Positions 17,363 to 27,655 of a stretch of 64,000 nucleotides of DNA are shown piece by piece. The stretch's first letter is position 1, and each line of letters begins with the position of its first letter. Position numbers and translations under genes: made by a program. This DNA is from Billgrantia antri. Its GTDB lineage: Bacteria; Pseudomonadota; Gammaproteobacteria; Pseudomonadales; Halomonadaceae. Below the pieces are notes generated by a model. It saw only the letters and a program-made list of their open reading frames with translations, did no database searches and had not been told where the DNA came from. The stretch is taken from NCBI RefSeq assembly GCF_019430905.1, contig NZ_JAHYCA010000002.1:558001-622000 (forward strand), in the 5' to 3' direction.

Positions 17363-18436
17363 ATGGCCGCATCGCAAGTGCAACCGAGCCCGGCGGAACG
17401 CCAACGTCCGGCTCATGCTCCGGCGGATCACCCCGCGGTACCAACCCCCCGGATCGGCATCGTGCTGGCCAACCTGGGCACGCCTGACGCTACCGATTAC
17501 TGGTCGATGCGCCGCTACCTCAACGAGTTCCTTTCCGACAAGCGCGTGGTGGACTATCCGAGCTGGAAGTGGCAACCACTGCTGCAGCTGATCATTCTGA
17601 CCCGGCGTCCGTTCAAGTCGGGGGAGGCCTACCGCAGCATCTGGAACACGCAGCAGGACGAGAGCCCGCTGCTGACCATCACCCGCGAGCAGACCCGCAA
17701 GCTGGCCGAGACGTTGACGGCGCGTCATGGCGATCGCGTGCTGGTGGACTTCTGCATGCGCTACGGCAACCCTTCCACCGATAGCGTGCTGCGCCGTATG
17801 CAGGCCGCAGGCTGCCAGCGCATCCTGTTCTTCCCGCTCTACCCCCAGTACGCCTCGCCGACCACCGCCACCGCCAACGACCAGGCCTTTCGCACCCTGA
17901 TGAAGCTTAAGTGGCAGCCGGCGCTGCGCACCGTGCCGGCCTACTTCGAGCATCCGGCCTATCTCGAGGCGCTGGCCAACTCGGTGCGCGAGACCTATGC
18001 CGCCACCGAGACACCGCCCGAGGTGCTGGTCGCTTCCTATCACGGCGTGCCCAAGCGCTTCCTGCGCGAGGGCGATCCGTACCATTGTCAGTGTCAGAAG
18101 ACCACGCGGCTGCTGCGTGAGCGGCTGGGATGGGAGGAGGGGACGGTACAGACCGCCTTCCAGTCGCAGTTCGGCCCCGAGGAGTGGGTCGGCCCGCAGA
18201 CCGTCGATCACGTGGCCGAACTGGCGCGCCAGGGCAAGCGGCATATCGCGGTGATCTCGCCGGCGTTCGCCTCCGACTGCGTGGAAACCCTCGAGGAGAT
18301 CAACGAGGAGATCCGCGAGAGTTTTCTCGCTGCCGGCGGTGAGCAATTCACCTACGTTCCCTGCCTCAACGAGCGCGACGATCATGTCGCCGCGCTGGTC
18401 GCGATCGCCGAGAACGAGCTGGGCGGCTGGCTGTAG
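17363..18436 (+). CDS. hemH: Ferrochelatase
   Basis: A 357-residue enzyme that inserts Fe2+ into protoporphyrin IX in the last step of protoheme synthesis. After a variable 30-residue leader rich in Pro and Ala, the core begins IGIVLANLGTPDATDYWSMR. The catalytic His lies in SYHGVPKRF (His227), and FQSQFGPEEWVGP with the acidic EEINEEIRE helix near 310 are family features. GAGGAGCG precedes the ATG. It is transcribed alone; the upstream inverted repeat suggests regulation, possibly by light, which would make sense because excess porphyrin is phototoxic. Confidence 0.96.
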   Translation: MAASQVQPSPAERQRPAHAPADHPAVPTPRIGIVLANLGTPDATDYWSMRRYLNEFLSDKRVVDYPSWKWQPLLQLIILTRRPFKSGEAYRSIWNTQQDESPLLTITREQTRKLAETLTARHGDRVLVDFCMRYGNPSTDSVLRRMQAAGCQRILFFPLYPQYASPTTATANDQAFRTLMKLKWQPALRTVPAYFEHPAYLEALANSVRETYAATETPPEVLVASYHGVPKRFLREGDPYHCQCQKTTRLLRERLGWEEGTVQTAFQSQFGPEEWVGPQTVDHVAELARQGKRHIAVISPAFASDCVETLEEINEEIRESFLAAGGEQFTYVPCLNERDDHVAALVAIAENELGGWL

Positions 18437-18450
18437 CCAGCGGCCCGACG

Positions 18451-18843
18451 TCAGCCGTGGCCGCGGTCGGGGTGGGGCACGGGCTTCTCGCCGATTTCCT
18501 CGGGACGTAGCTCGGGTGGGCGCCCGCCGGTCTCGTCGATGTGCTTGAGCTGCATGTGCAGCCCGGTCTTGGCCAGCAGGTGGGCGCTTACCGGTGCGGT
18601 GATGAACAGGAACAGCGTGATCAGCATTTCTTGGATGTCGGGCTTGCCCTGGGTGACCCAGAAGTAAAGCATCGAGGCGATCAGCATGCAGCCGATGCCC
18701 AGGGTAGTGGCCTTGGTGGGCCCGTGCAGGCGCATGTAGAAGTCGCGCAGGTGGGCCATGCCCAGCGAGCCGATGAAGGCGAAGGCGCCGCCGGCAACGA
18801 GGAAGAAGGCGATCACGCCTTCGAGGATCACGTACAGGGTCAT
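18451..18843 (-). CDS. mrpG: Mrp antiporter subunit G (operon 1)
   Basis: A 130-residue small membrane subunit of a cation/proton antiporter complex. Three hydrophobic helices and the family segment GSLGMAHLRDFYMRLHGPTKATTLG (about 25-49) are visible; the last 35 residues form a charged, Pro/Glu-rich soluble tail longer than usual. The start at 18843 has GGAGG upstream. Last gene of the operon on the minus strand, converging with hemH with 14 bp between stops. Confidence 0.93.
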   Translation of the reverse strand: MTLYVILEGVIAFFLVAGGAFAFIGSLGMAHLRDFYMRLHGPTKATTLGIGCMLIASMLYFWVTQGKPDIQEMLITLFLFITAPVSAHLLAKTGLHMQLKHIDETGGRPPELRPEEIGEKPVPHPDRGHG

Positions 18844-18851
18844 GGAGCCTC

Positions 18852-19121
18852 CTACTCGATGATATCGCCGCGCAACAGGTACTTGCACACTGCCACGGTG
18901 CTGATGAAGCCGAGCATGGCGATCAACAGCGCCGACTCGAAATAGGTCTTGGTGTTGAGCCATAGCCCCATCAGCACGATCAAGGCAATGGAATTGATGT
19001 ACATGGTGTCCAGCGCCAGGATGCGGTCGGGCATGTCCGGCCCCACGGCGAGTCGGTAGACGTTAAGCAGCAGGGCCAATACCACCAGCGTCAGGCTGAT
19101 CGTCAGCGCGATGTCTAGCAT
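18852..19121 (-). CDS. mrpF: Mrp antiporter subunit F (operon 1)
   Basis: An 89-residue protein with three transmembrane helices, full length for MnhF/PhaF. The family motif VGPDMPDRILALDTM lies near residues 28-42. Its start overlaps the end of mrpE by 7 bp and it is 8 bp before mrpG. Required for complex assembly in the family; no own catalytic role is known. Confidence 0.93.
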   Translation of the reverse strand: MLDIALTISLTLVVLALLLNVYRLAVGPDMPDRILALDTMYINSIALIVLMGLWLNTKTYFESALLIAMLGFISTVAVCKYLLRGDIIE

Positions 19122-19612
19122 TCGTAGATCTCCTTCAGCGGCCGCTCGTAACGCTCGCGTATATGGGCGATCAGGGCCGCTTCATCCTTCGCGTTCAGGG
19201 CATGGATCAGCAGGCTCTTGCCGTCCAGGCGCAGGTTGGCCGATACCGTGCCCGGCGTCAGGCTGATGGTGTTGGCCAGCAGCGTGATGGTGAAACGATC
19301 CTGCAGCATCAGCGGGTACTCCACGAAATGCGGATGCAGGCGGCGGCGGGGGTGGATGATCAACCAGGCGACCTCGAGGTTGGCGACCAGGATGTCGCCC
19401 AGCACGCGCAGCACGAAGCGCAGCAGCAGCCAGGGCTTGGCGATGTGCGGTTGGGCATCCCAGAAGCGGTGGGTCGCCAGCGGGATCGTCACCGCCAGAA
19501 AGCCGCCCAGCAGAAAGTGACCGAAGGCCAGGCTACGCACCAGCAACAGCCAGACCACGAGCAGCAGGAGCGACAGCAGCGGTGTCGGCAGCCAGGGACG
19601 AGGCTTGATCAT
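19115..19612 (-). CDS. mrpE: Mrp antiporter subunit E (operon 1)
   Basis: A 165-residue MnhE-family subunit. Two to three N-terminal helices are followed by a cytosolic domain with LLANTISLTPGTVSANLRLDGKSLLIHAL near residues 110-138, the diagnostic stretch of the family. Starts inside the end of mrpD (ATGA overlap). Confidence 0.93.
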   Translation of the reverse strand: MIKPRPWLPTPLLSLLLLVVWLLLVRSLAFGHFLLGGFLAVTIPLATHRFWDAQPHIAKPWLLLRFVLRVLGDILVANLEVAWLIIHPRRRLHPHFVEYPLMLQDRFTITLLANTISLTPGTVSANLRLDGKSLLIHALNAKDEAALIAHIRERYERPLKEIYEC

Positions 19613-21114
19613 GGAGCACCTCCGGCGCTGGGCAGCAGCGCATCGATCAGGGCTTGGGGAGCCGCCAACTGGTCGGCGGTGGCCTCGGTGTATTCGCTGA
19701 CGGGGCCGGCCAGCGCCACCAGCAGCGGCGAAGCAGCCAGCAGCCAGGTCACGCCGAACCATTTGCGCCACGTCAATCTTTCACCGGCAGGCTCGCCCTG
19801 GCTACGCCAGAACAGGGTGGAGCCGGCACGGGAGAGTGCAATCAGTGCGCACAGCCCGGTGAGCAGCAGGATTGGCCACAGCCAGAGGCGCTGTCCGCCC
19901 TCGGCAGCGGCCAGCAGCAGCGCCTTGCCGAGCGCCCCGGAGAGCGGGGGCAGGCCGGCCACCGATACGGCGCCGAGGAAGAACAGCCCGGCCAGCCAGC
20001 CGCCCTGCTGCAGCGGACGGCCCCGCACCAGGCGAGTGCCGGCCTTGCCGCGCTGCTGACCGATCAGTTCGGCCAGCAGGAACAGGCCACCGGTGATCAG
20101 GGTGGTATGGATCAGGTAGTAGAGCAGGGCGGAGACCGCCCGCGGCGAGCCCATGCCGATGCCGGCGAGCAGGGTGCCCACCGAGACCAGCACCAGGTAG
20201 GCCACCAACAGGCGCAGGTCGCGCGCCGCCAGCACGCCCACGCCGGCCGCGACCAGAGTGGCCAGCGACAGCCACCAGACCCAGGCCTGCTCGAGATTGG
20301 CCAAGGGCCCCGCGGCCTCGCCGAAGATCAGCGAATAGACCCGCAGGATGGCGTAGATGCCCACCTTGGTCATGATCGCAAACAGTGCCGCTACCGGCGC
20401 CGGGGCGGCGGCATAAGTGCGCGGCAGCCAGAAATAGAGCGGTAGCATGGCGGCCTTGAGCCCGAATACCACCAGCAGCATCAGTCCGCCGGCGGTGACC
20501 AGCCCGGCCCGCTCGGCGGGCAGCTCGGCAAGGCGCGACGCCATATCGGCCATGTTCAGGGTGCCGGTGGCGCCGTAGAGCACGCCCACGGCGATCAGGA
20601 ACAGCGCGGAGCCGGCCAGGTTGAGTACCACGTAGTGTACGCCGGCCTGAATGCGTGACTTGCCCCCGCCGTGCAGCAACAGGGCATAGGAGGCCAGTAG
20701 CAACACCTCGAAGAAGACGAACAGGTTGAACAGGTCGCCGGTAAGGAAGGCGCCGTTGATGCCCATCAGCTGCCACTGGAACAGGCCATGGAAGTTGCTG
20801 CCGCGCTCGTCGTCGCCATCGCAGGCAAAGACCACGGCGCCCAGTGCCAGTACGGCGGTGAGCAGCACCATCAGGGCCGACAGTCGGTCGAGTACCAGCA
20901 CGATGCCGAAGGGGGGCTGCCAGTCGCCCAAGGCATAGTAAGCCACCTCGCCGCTCCCGGCACGCTCGACCAGGGCAACGCCGACCAGCACCAGCAGGGC
21001 GGTGCTGCCCACGCCGACCAGGCGCTTCAGCCGGGTGCCGCCTTGGCGGCGGTAGAGCAGCACGATCCCTGCCACCAGAGGTAGCACGATGGGCAGTACG
21101 ATGAGATGCATCAT
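19609..21114 (-). CDS. mrpD: Mrp antiporter subunit D (operon 1), NuoN/NuoM-like
   Basis: A 501-residue, roughly 14-helix antiporter-like subunit homologous to complex I proton-pumping subunits. Conserved charged residues sit in membrane helices, such as the Glu in LFNLFVFFEVLLLASYALLL near residue 130-147 and the Lys in VVFGLKAAMLPLYFWLPRTY near 215. With mrpA it forms the proton and cation paths. Overlaps mrpC and mrpE by four bases each. Confidence 0.96.
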   Translation of the reverse strand: MMHLIVLPIVLPLVAGIVLLYRRQGGTRLKRLVGVGSTALLVLVGVALVERAGSGEVAYYALGDWQPPFGIVLVLDRLSALMVLLTAVLALGAVVFACDGDDERGSNFHGLFQWQLMGINGAFLTGDLFNLFVFFEVLLLASYALLLHGGGKSRIQAGVHYVVLNLAGSALFLIAVGVLYGATGTLNMADMASRLAELPAERAGLVTAGGLMLLVVFGLKAAMLPLYFWLPRTYAAAPAPVAALFAIMTKVGIYAILRVYSLIFGEAAGPLANLEQAWVWWLSLATLVAAGVGVLAARDLRLLVAYLVLVSVGTLLAGIGMGSPRAVSALLYYLIHTTLITGGLFLLAELIGQQRGKAGTRLVRGRPLQQGGWLAGLFFLGAVSVAGLPPLSGALGKALLLAAAEGGQRLWLWPILLLTGLCALIALSRAGSTLFWRSQGEPAGERLTWRKWFGVTWLLAASPLLVALAGPVSEYTEATADQLAAPQALIDALLPSAGGAP

Positions 21115-21458
21115 CGGCTGCGCTCCTCATCGTGGTCATGCGAACGGCCGTCGACATGATCGTTGCCGACTTCGCTGCGGGCACGCATCGCCAGGATCAC
21201 CACGAAGGCGGTCATGGCGAAGCCGATGACGATGGCGGTGAGTACCAGGGCCTGCGGCAGCGGGTCGGCATAGTGGCCGGCACCGTCGACGATGGCCGCG
21301 CCGTCGGTAGTGAGCCCGCCCATGGAGAACAGGAACAGGTTCACCGCATAGGAGAGCAGGGTCAGGCCCACGACGACGGGGAAGGTGCGACCGCGCAGGG
21401 TCAGGTAGAGCCCGCAGGCGGTCAATACGCCGGTGGTGATGGCGTAGAGGCTTTCCAT
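21111..21458 (-). CDS. mrpC: Mrp antiporter subunit C (operon 1), NuoK-like
   Basis: A 115-residue subunit related to NuoK, with three helices. [20 protein letters not shown] near residues 64-83 is the family signature. The C-terminal 25 residues are rich in His, Asp and Arg. The start overlaps the mrpAB stop by one base (TGATG). Confidence 0.95.
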   Translation of the reverse strand: MESLYAITTGVLTACGLYLTLRGRTFPVVVGLTLLSYAVNLFLFSMGGLTTDGAAIVDGAGHYADPLPQALVLTAIVIGFAMTAFVVILAMRARSEVGNDHVDGRSHDHDEERSR

Positions 21459-24289
21459 CAGGAGGTCTCCTTGCTGGGGCGCTGGTGGGCATCGGTGTGG
21501 CTCTCGACGGGCTCCTTGGCCGGCCGGTGCGGCGTGGTGACCTTGCCCAGGTTGGCCAGTATCATCAGGGTCGCGCCGACCACCGCGAGGTACACGCCAA
21601 GATCGAAGAGCAGCGCGGTCGCCAGCTCGAACTTGCCTACCAGCGGCAGACTGAAGTAGCCGAAGGCCGAGGTCAGGAAGGGGTAGCCGAACAGCCAACT
21701 GCCCAGCCCGGTCAGGGTGGCGATGCCGACCCCGGCGACGGCCACCGGCTGATAGGGGAAGTCGAGCCGCGCCTGGGCCCATTCGACCCCGCGCGCCATG
21801 TAGAGCAGGATCAGTGCCACGGCCGTGATCAGGCCGGCAATGAAACCGCCGCCGGGCAGGTTGTGGCCGCGCAGGAAGATGAAAGCGGATACCAGTAGGG
21901 CCAGCGGCAGCAGTGCCATGGAGATCGAGGTGAGGATCGCCGGGTAGCGGTCCGGCGACCATACTCGCCCCTCGCCGTCGCTGTGCGGCATGAACAGGCG
22001 CAGGCGGTTGAGCAGCTTGAAGATGGCCAGGCCAGCCAGCGCCAGCACGGTGATCTCGCCCAGGGTATCGAAGCCGCGGAAGTCGACGAGGATGACATTG
22101 ACCACGTTGTGGCCGCCGCCGCCGGGCACGCTGTTCTCGACGAAGAAACCGGCGATGGAGGTATTGTCGCGGGTCAGCACGGCATAGTTGAGGCTTGCCA
22201 CCACCAGGCCGAGCGAGCCGGCCAGCACGATGTCACGCAGGCTGCGGCGGTTGGAGGACTCCGGCGGCGTCTTCTGCGGCAGGAAGAACAGCGCCAGCAT
22301 CAGCAGGATCATCGTCACCACTTCCACCGAGAGCTGGGTCAGGGCCAGGTCGGGGGCGGAGAAGCGGGCGAAGGTCAGTGACACCACCAGACCTACCACA
22401 GACAGCAGCAGCAGCGAGACCAGACGATAACGATGCGTGACGGCCGTGCCGATGCCGCCGAACAGCAGCAGGCCGGCGCCCAGCACCAGGACACCGTCCA
22501 GGGGCTGGTTGCCCTTCTCCCCGGTCAGGCCGGTCATCTGAGCTAGCCCCAGCCCACCGACCACTAGAGTGGCGAGCAGCAGCCAGGTCATGTAGCGCTG
22601 CAGCGAGGCCCCGTCGAACCAAGCCAGGCCGGCTTCGGCGGCATTGCCCAGGCGCTGGATGGCAGCCTCGAATACCAGGCGGGCGTCGACCGGACGAAAG
22701 CTGCGCACGAAGCGTTGCAGGTCCGCATGGCGCCAGTAGGCGACCGCCCCCGCCACCAGTGCCACCAGGCTCATGATCAGCGGCAGGTTGACGCCGTGCC
22801 AGATCGCCAGATGGAATTCGAGCGGCTCGCCGAGCGCCGCTCGCACGGCCGGGGCAAGGATGCCTTCGGCCAGCACCGGGACGAGCCCCACCGCCACACA
22901 CACCACGACAAGCAGCTCGACGGGAGCCCGCATCAGGCGCGGCGGCTCGTGGGGCGTCTTGGGCAGCGGCTGTTGGGCGGGCTTGAAGAAGAGCGCGTGA
23001 ACCAGGCGCAGGGAGTAGGCGACCGAGAGGACGCCGCCCAGCGTGGCCAGCGCCGGCAGCAGCCAGCTCAGCCCGCCCAGCACCGGGGTGGCCAGGGTCT
23101 CGGTGAAGAACATCTCCTTGGAGAGAAAGCCGTTGAGCAGCGGGACGCCGGCCATGGCGGCCGCGGCCAGGGTCGTCAGAATGGCGGTCACCGGCATGGG
23201 GCGGCGCAACCCGCCCAGGCGGCCAAGTTCACGGGTACCGGTCTCATGGTCGACGATGCCCGCGCTCATGAACAGCGCCGCCTTGAACGCGGCGTGGTTG
23301 AGGATATGGAACAGCGCGGCGAGTACGGCCATGGGACTGCCGATCCCCAGCAGCAGAGTGATCAGCCCCAGATGGCTCACGGTGGAGAAGGCCAGGATCC
23401 CTTTCAGGTCGGTCTTGAGCAGCGCGAACCAGGCCCCGTAGAGCAGCGTGGCGGCGCCTATCAGTGAGACCGTCACCGACCACAGGGCGCTGTCGGCGAT
23501 GGCCGGATGGAGTCGCGCCATCAGGAAGATGCCCGCCTTGACCATGGTGGCGGAGTGCAGGTAGGCCGAAACGGGGGTCGGTGCTGCCATGGCGTGCGGC
23601 AGCCAGAACTGGAACGGGAACTGGGCCGACTTGGTGAACGCCCCCAGCAGCACCAGCACGAGCATGATCGGGTAGCGCGGATCGGCAACGATGAGGTCGC
23701 CGCTGGCGAGCACCTGGTCCATGGAGAAGCTGCCCGCCATGTCGCCCAGCAGCAGCAGGCCGGCGAGCAGGGCGAGGCCGCCGGCGCCGGTCACGGTCAG
23801 GGCCATGCGCGCGCCCTTGCGCGCGTCGCTCTGGTGGGACCAGAAGCCGATCAGCAGGAAGGAGGAGATGCTGGTCAGTTCCCAGTAGAGCCACAGCAGG
23901 ATCAGGTTGTCGGCCATGACGATGCCGACCATCGAGGCCATGAACAGAATGAGATAGGCGTAGAAGCGCCCGAAGGGCTCATCGGGCGAGAGGTAGTAAT
24001 GCGCGTAAAGCAGGATCAGCAGCCCGATGCCGAGGATCAGCAAGTTGAACAGCAGCGACAGCCCGTCCAGCCGAAAGGCGAGATCGAGGCCCAGCGCGGG
24101 CAGCCACTCCAGCGAAAAGCGCAGCGTTTCGTCAGTCGCCAGTGCTGGCCATTGGCTCAGTGCCAGGAGTAGAGCCAGGGCCGGTGCCACGGCCGTGGCC
24201 AGCGTACACAGGCGGCGGCCTTTGTGCGCGCTGAGCATGGGCACCAGCATGCCCAGCAGCGGTAGCAGGGGTATCCACAACAGTGTCAT
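21458..24289 (-). CDS. mrpA: Mrp antiporter fused subunits A and B (operon 1)
   Basis: A 943-residue protein that joins subunit A (NuoL-like, with a C-terminal NuoJ-like part) to subunit B. The N-terminal 780 residues hold the antiporter helices, including [20 protein letters not shown] and the [20 protein letters not shown] signature; the last 150 residues (from about [20 protein letters not shown]) correspond to MnhB with [12 protein letters not shown]. Fused AB is the layout of the PhaAB/group 2 Mrp systems of Pseudomonas and rhizobia. The ATG at 24289 gives the standard [15 protein letters not shown] start; an upstream ATG at 24364 would add a non-membrane leader. Confidence 0.95.
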   Translation of the reverse strand: MTLLWIPLLPLLGMLVPMLSAHKGRRLCTLATAVAPALALLLALSQWPALATDETLRFSLEWLPALGLDLAFRLDGLSLLFNLLILGIGLLILLYAHYYLSPDEPFGRFYAYLILFMASMVGIVMADNLILLWLYWELTSISSFLLIGFWSHQSDARKGARMALTVTGAGGLALLAGLLLLGDMAGSFSMDQVLASGDLIVADPRYPIMLVLVLLGAFTKSAQFPFQFWLPHAMAAPTPVSAYLHSATMVKAGIFLMARLHPAIADSALWSVTVSLIGAATLLYGAWFALLKTDLKGILAFSTVSHLGLITLLLGIGSPMAVLAALFHILNHAAFKAALFMSAGIVDHETGTRELGRLGGLRRPMPVTAILTTLAAAAMAGVPLLNGFLSKEMFFTETLATPVLGGLSWLLPALATLGGVLSVAYSLRLVHALFFKPAQQPLPKTPHEPPRLMRAPVELLVVVCVAVGLVPVLAEGILAPAVRAALGEPLEFHLAIWHGVNLPLIMSLVALVAGAVAYWRHADLQRFVRSFRPVDARLVFEAAIQRLGNAAEAGLAWFDGASLQRYMTWLLLATLVVGGLGLAQMTGLTGEKGNQPLDGVLVLGAGLLLFGGIGTAVTHRYRLVSLLLLSVVGLVVSLTFARFSAPDLALTQLSVEVVTMILLMLALFFLPQKTPPESSNRRSLRDIVLAGSLGLVVASLNYAVLTRDNTSIAGFFVENSVPGGGGHNVVNVILVDFRGFDTLGEITVLALAGLAIFKLLNRLRLFMPHSDGEGRVWSPDRYPAILTSISMALLPLALLVSAFIFLRGHNLPGGGFIAGLITAVALILLYMARGVEWAQARLDFPYQPVAVAGVGIATLTGLGSWLFGYPFLTSAFGYFSLPLVGKFELATALLFDLGVYLAVVGATLMILANLGKVTTPHRPAKEPVESHTDAHQRPSKETS

Positions 24290-24543
24290 CGTTTGCTCAT
24301 CCTGCGCGGGTCCGTGAGGAGAGGGGCATAGTTTGCCTGCCGGACGGGAGGACGCAAGCATCAAGCGTTTGTTTCCCGTCCTTGGGCAGAACGTCCTATA
24401 ATGCCGCCTCTCGCTACGTCAACGCAAAACGAACGCGCCTGCGCTTCCTTGCCTTTCAATACCTTGTCTCTATAAAGTGAGTGCGTCGAGGTGAGGAGCG
24501 ATGCCGAGGCATGGCTCGGTCCATTGATCGGGGAGAGCGCCGT
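24290..24543. promoter_or_regulatory. Shared divergent control region of the two Mrp operons
   Basis: The only DNA between the two antiporter operons is 254 bp. It holds a consensus TATAAT at 24397-24402 on the plus strand, with only a weak TTTCCC -35 at 19 bp, and an 8-bp inverted repeat GGACGGGA/TCCCGTCC (24342-24349 with 24374-24381), inside which ACGC/GCGT can also pair. The repeat overlaps the expected -35 zone and could be an operator serving one or both operons. I find no clear minus-strand promoter. Confidence 0.5.
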
Positions 24544-26871
24544 ATGCAGCTGGCCGTGCTGGGTGGCTTCGTGGTGGCGGGGATGGCGCCGCTGCTCCAT
24601 CGCTGGTTCGGTGCCCGAACGCCGCTGGTTCTGTCGCTTCTGCCGGCCTCGATGATGATCTGGCTGCTCGGGCTCTGGCCCGTCATCGCCTCGGGCGAGG
24701 CGGTGCTGCTTGAATGGGCCTGGGTACCGGGGCTCGACATTACGCTGACTTTCCTCATCGACGGCCTGTCCTGGCTGTTCGCCCTGCTTATTCTCGGGAT
24801 CGGTGCGCTGGTGCTGGTTTACACCGGCGACTACCTGCACGGTCATCAAGACCTGCCGCGCTTTCTGGTCGTGCTCATCGCCTTCATGATGTCGATGCTC
24901 GGGTTGGTGCTGTCCGATAACCTGGTGACCCTGTTCGTGTTCTGGGAGCTCACCAGCATTACTTCCTTTTTGCTGATCGGTTTCCATCATGGCGACCTGT
25001 CAGCGCGCAAGGCGGCACAGCAGGGGCTCTACGTTACCGCCGGGGGTGGGCTCGCGCTGCTGGCCGGCTTCGTCATGCTGGCGCAGGCCGGGGGCAGCTG
25101 GTCGCTGGCCGAACTAACGATGCGGGGCGATGCCCTACGCAGCCATGCCCTCTACCTGCCGATGCTGTTCTGCCTGTTAGTCGGCGCTTTCACCAAGTCG
25201 GCCCAGTTCCCGTTCCATTTCTGGCTACCCAGTGCCATGGCCGCACCGACACCGGTCTCGGCCTACCTGCACTCGGCTACCATGGTCAAGGCGGGTGTCT
25301 TTCTTTTGGCGCGGCTGCATCCGGCCCTCGGCGGCACCGACGCCTGGACGCTCAGCCTGTCGCTGGTAGGGGCCTTCACCATGGCCACGGGCGCTTTCCT
25401 GGCGATCCAGCACACCAACATCAAGAAGCTGCTGGCCTATTCGACGGTGATGGCGCTCGGCACCCTGACCATGCTGCTGGGGCTGGGCACGCCGGAGGCG
25501 CTGGTGGCGTTCGTGGCCTTCCTGTTGGCGCACTCGCTGTACAAGGGGGCGCTGTTCATGGTGGCCGGCATTCTCGACCATGAAACCGGCACCAAGGATG
25601 TCACCCACATGGGCGGGCTGCGTCACGTGATGCCGCGTACTGCCGTGGTCGCCGCCGTTGCCGCACTCTCGCTGGCCGGCATGCCACCGCTACTGGGCTT
25701 CGTCGGCAAGGAATTGATGCTCGAGTCGGCGCTGGCTGCCACGCAGTATCGTGTGGTCATCGTCGGGCTGACGTCGGTGGCCGCCTTTTTGACTCTGGCG
25801 GTGGCGGCCATCGTCGCGTTTCGACCGTTCTACGGCGCCTTGCGGCGCACGCCGCGTACGCCCCATGAGGCGCCGCCGGGCATGCTGGCGGGGCCGGCGC
25901 TGCTGGCTGGGCTGTCGCTGCTGTTCGGCCTGGCGCCGGGGTGGCTCGACGGCCTGGTGGTGGCGACGATCGCCGGGCTCGGCGCCACCGATCATGACGT
26001 GCACCTGGCGCTCTGGCACGGCATCAACCTGCCGCTGGTGCTGTCGCTGGTGAGCCTGGCGCTGGGCCTGATGGTGTGGCGCCGCTGGGATCGCCTGCGC
26101 GCGCACCTGGCCCGGCTCAGGCCGTTCATGGCGCGCGGGCCAGAGGCCGGCTACGAGGCGCTGATGGCGGGGATGGTGGCGGCTGCCGAGTGGCAGACCC
26201 GCATGCTGCAGAACGGCCATATTCGCAACTATCTGATCGTGACCCTGCTGACCCTGCTTGGGCTGGTTGGGCATGCGCTGTTGTTCCGTCATGCGCCGAA
26301 CCTCAACGTGCCCGTGGCCGCCTACCCGCACGAGGCAGTGGTCGCCGGCTTGATGGTGGCCGGGGCGGTGGCTGCCTGCGTGATGCGCTCACGCCTGGCT
26401 GCCGTCGCCGCGGTCGGCATCATGGGATTCTCCGTCGCGCTGGTATTCGTCCTGTTCAGCGCGCCGGACCTGGCCATCACCCAACTGCTGGTCGAGACCT
26501 TGACGGTGATCCTGCTGGTGCTGGTGCTGTTCCGCCTGCCACGCTTCGCCACACTCTCCACGCCCACCGAGCGCGCCCGCGATCTCGTGGTAGCGGGGCT
26601 ATCCGGAATCATGATCACGCTGCTGATGTTCTCGGTGCTTGGCGGCGAACGGCTGCCGCGCATCTCCGACTTCCTGGTCGCCAACAGCCAGCCGCAGGGA
26701 CATGGCCACAATATCGTCAACGTGATACTGGTGGACTTCCGCGCTCTGGATACGCTGGGCGAGATGTTCGTACTGGCACTGGCGGCCATCGGCGTGCTGG
26801 CCATGCTGCGCTTCCACGCCGAATCGGGTGGCACCGCGCCTACCCCGCCGCGGGAGAGCGAGAATGGTTAG
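24544..26871 (+). CDS. mrpA: Mrp antiporter subunit A (operon 2, unfused)
   Basis: A 775-residue NuoL-like subunit lacking the B domain. It shows the same core signatures as operon 1: WELTSITSFLLIGFHHGDLS, KSAQFPFHFWLPSAMAAPTP and [19 protein letters not shown] near the C-terminus. The ATG at 24544 is chosen because GGGAGAG lies at 24531-24537; upstream in-frame starts at 24481 and 24511 would add an Arg-rich leader. The last 8 bp overlap mrpB, so the separation from B is a true gene boundary, not a frameshift scar. Confidence 0.95.
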   Translation: MQLAVLGGFVVAGMAPLLHRWFGARTPLVLSLLPASMMIWLLGLWPVIASGEAVLLEWAWVPGLDITLTFLIDGLSWLFALLILGIGALVLVYTGDYLHGHQDLPRFLVVLIAFMMSMLGLVLSDNLVTLFVFWELTSITSFLLIGFHHGDLSARKAAQQGLYVTAGGGLALLAGFVMLAQAGGSWSLAELTMRGDALRSHALYLPMLFCLLVGAFTKSAQFPFHFWLPSAMAAPTPVSAYLHSATMVKAGVFLLARLHPALGGTDAWTLSLSLVGAFTMATGAFLAIQHTNIKKLLAYSTVMALGTLTMLLGLGTPEALVAFVAFLLAHSLYKGALFMVAGILDHETGTKDVTHMGGLRHVMPRTAVVAAVAALSLAGMPPLLGFVGKELMLESALAATQYRVVIVGLTSVAAFLTLAVAAIVAFRPFYGALRRTPRTPHEAPPGMLAGPALLAGLSLLFGLAPGWLDGLVVATIAGLGATDHDVHLALWHGINLPLVLSLVSLALGLMVWRRWDRLRAHLARLRPFMARGPEAGYEALMAGMVAAAEWQTRMLQNGHIRNYLIVTLLTLLGLVGHALLFRHAPNLNVPVAAYPHEAVVAGLMVAGAVAACVMRSRLAAVAAVGIMGFSVALVFVLFSAPDLAITQLLVETLTVILLVLVLFRLPRFATLSTPTERARDLVVAGLSGIMITLLMFSVLGGERLPRISDFLVANSQPQGHGHNIVNVILVDFRALDTLGEMFVLALAAIGVLAMLRFHAESGGTAPTPPRESENG

Positions 26872-27292
26872 GTCCGGTACCCTGATCCTCAGCGTGGCGG
26901 CGCGGCTGCTGCTGCCGCTTCAGCTGCTGTTCTCGCTGTTCCTGCTGCTGCGCGGCCATGACGAGCCGGGTGGCGGTTTCATCGCCGGGCTGGTGGCGTC
27001 GGGGGCGTTCGCGCTCTACCTCTTCGCCTATGGGGGGCGGGCCACGCACGCTATGCTCAAGGTCTCGCCGCGCGATCTGATCGGCCTCGGCCTGACGCTC
27101 GGCGTGTTTTCGACCCTGCCGGCCTTGTGGCAGGGCGAACCGTTCTTCACCGCTCAGTGGTGGACGATACCGGTGATCGGCTTCAAGGCCTCTACGCCAC
27201 TGCTATTCGACATCGGGGTCTATCTGGTCGTGATCGGCTCCGTGCTGACCGCCATCACCGCCTTGGTGGACACCGATCGCGAAGATGCCTGA
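26864..27292 (+). CDS. mrpB: Mrp antiporter subunit B (operon 2)
   Basis: A 142-residue MnhB protein with four helices and the family segment [20 protein letters not shown] near residues 30-49. In operon 1 the equivalent sequence is fused to subunit A. Begins inside the end of mrpA with its own ATG. Confidence 0.94.
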   Translation: MVRSGTLILSVAARLLLPLQLLFSLFLLLRGHDEPGGGFIAGLVASGAFALYLFAYGGRATHAMLKVSPRDLIGLGLTLGVFSTLPALWQGEPFFTAQWWTIPVIGFKASTPLLFDIGVYLVVIGSVLTAITALVDTDREDA

Positions 27293-27307
27293 GACCGAGG
27301 AGTCAAC

Positions 27308-27655
27308 ATGGAACCCTTGCTCGCCATTGCCATCGGCATCCTATTCGCCGCGGCCATCTACATGATGCTGCGACGCTCCATCGTCAAGCTGGTGATCGGG
27401 CTGATGCTGCTGTCCAACGCCGCCAACCTGCTGATCTTCGTCTCCGCGGGGCTGACACGCGGCGGGCCGCCGCTAGTCCCGCAGGGCCTGACCGCTCCGC
27501 AGGGGACCGTGGCCGATCCGCTGCCGCAGGCGCTGGTGTTGACCGCCATCGTGATCGCTTTCGGCGTGTTGTCGTTCGCCGTGGTCCTGGTGCGCCGCGC
27601 CTGGGAGATTGTGCGCGCCGATGACCTCGACCGCATGCGGGATACCGACACGTGA
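27308..27655 (+). CDS. mrpC: Mrp antiporter subunit C (operon 2)
   Basis: A 115-residue NuoK-like subunit with three helices and the [20 protein letters not shown] signature near residues 70-89. GAGGAG sits before the ATG. Four-base overlap with mrpD. Confidence 0.95.
   Translation: MEPLLAIAIGILFAAAIYMMLRRSIVKLVIGLMLLSNAANLLIFVSAGLTRGGPPLVPQGLTAPQGTVADPLPQALVLTAIVIAFGVLSFAVVLVRRAWEIVRADDLDRMRDTDT

Noticed and set aside
26864..26871. Separate mrpA and mrpB in operon 2 as a possible frameshift of a fused AB gene
   Set aside because: mrpB has its own ATG and the overlap is a normal 8-bp coupling; unfused A and B is a known Mrp layout.
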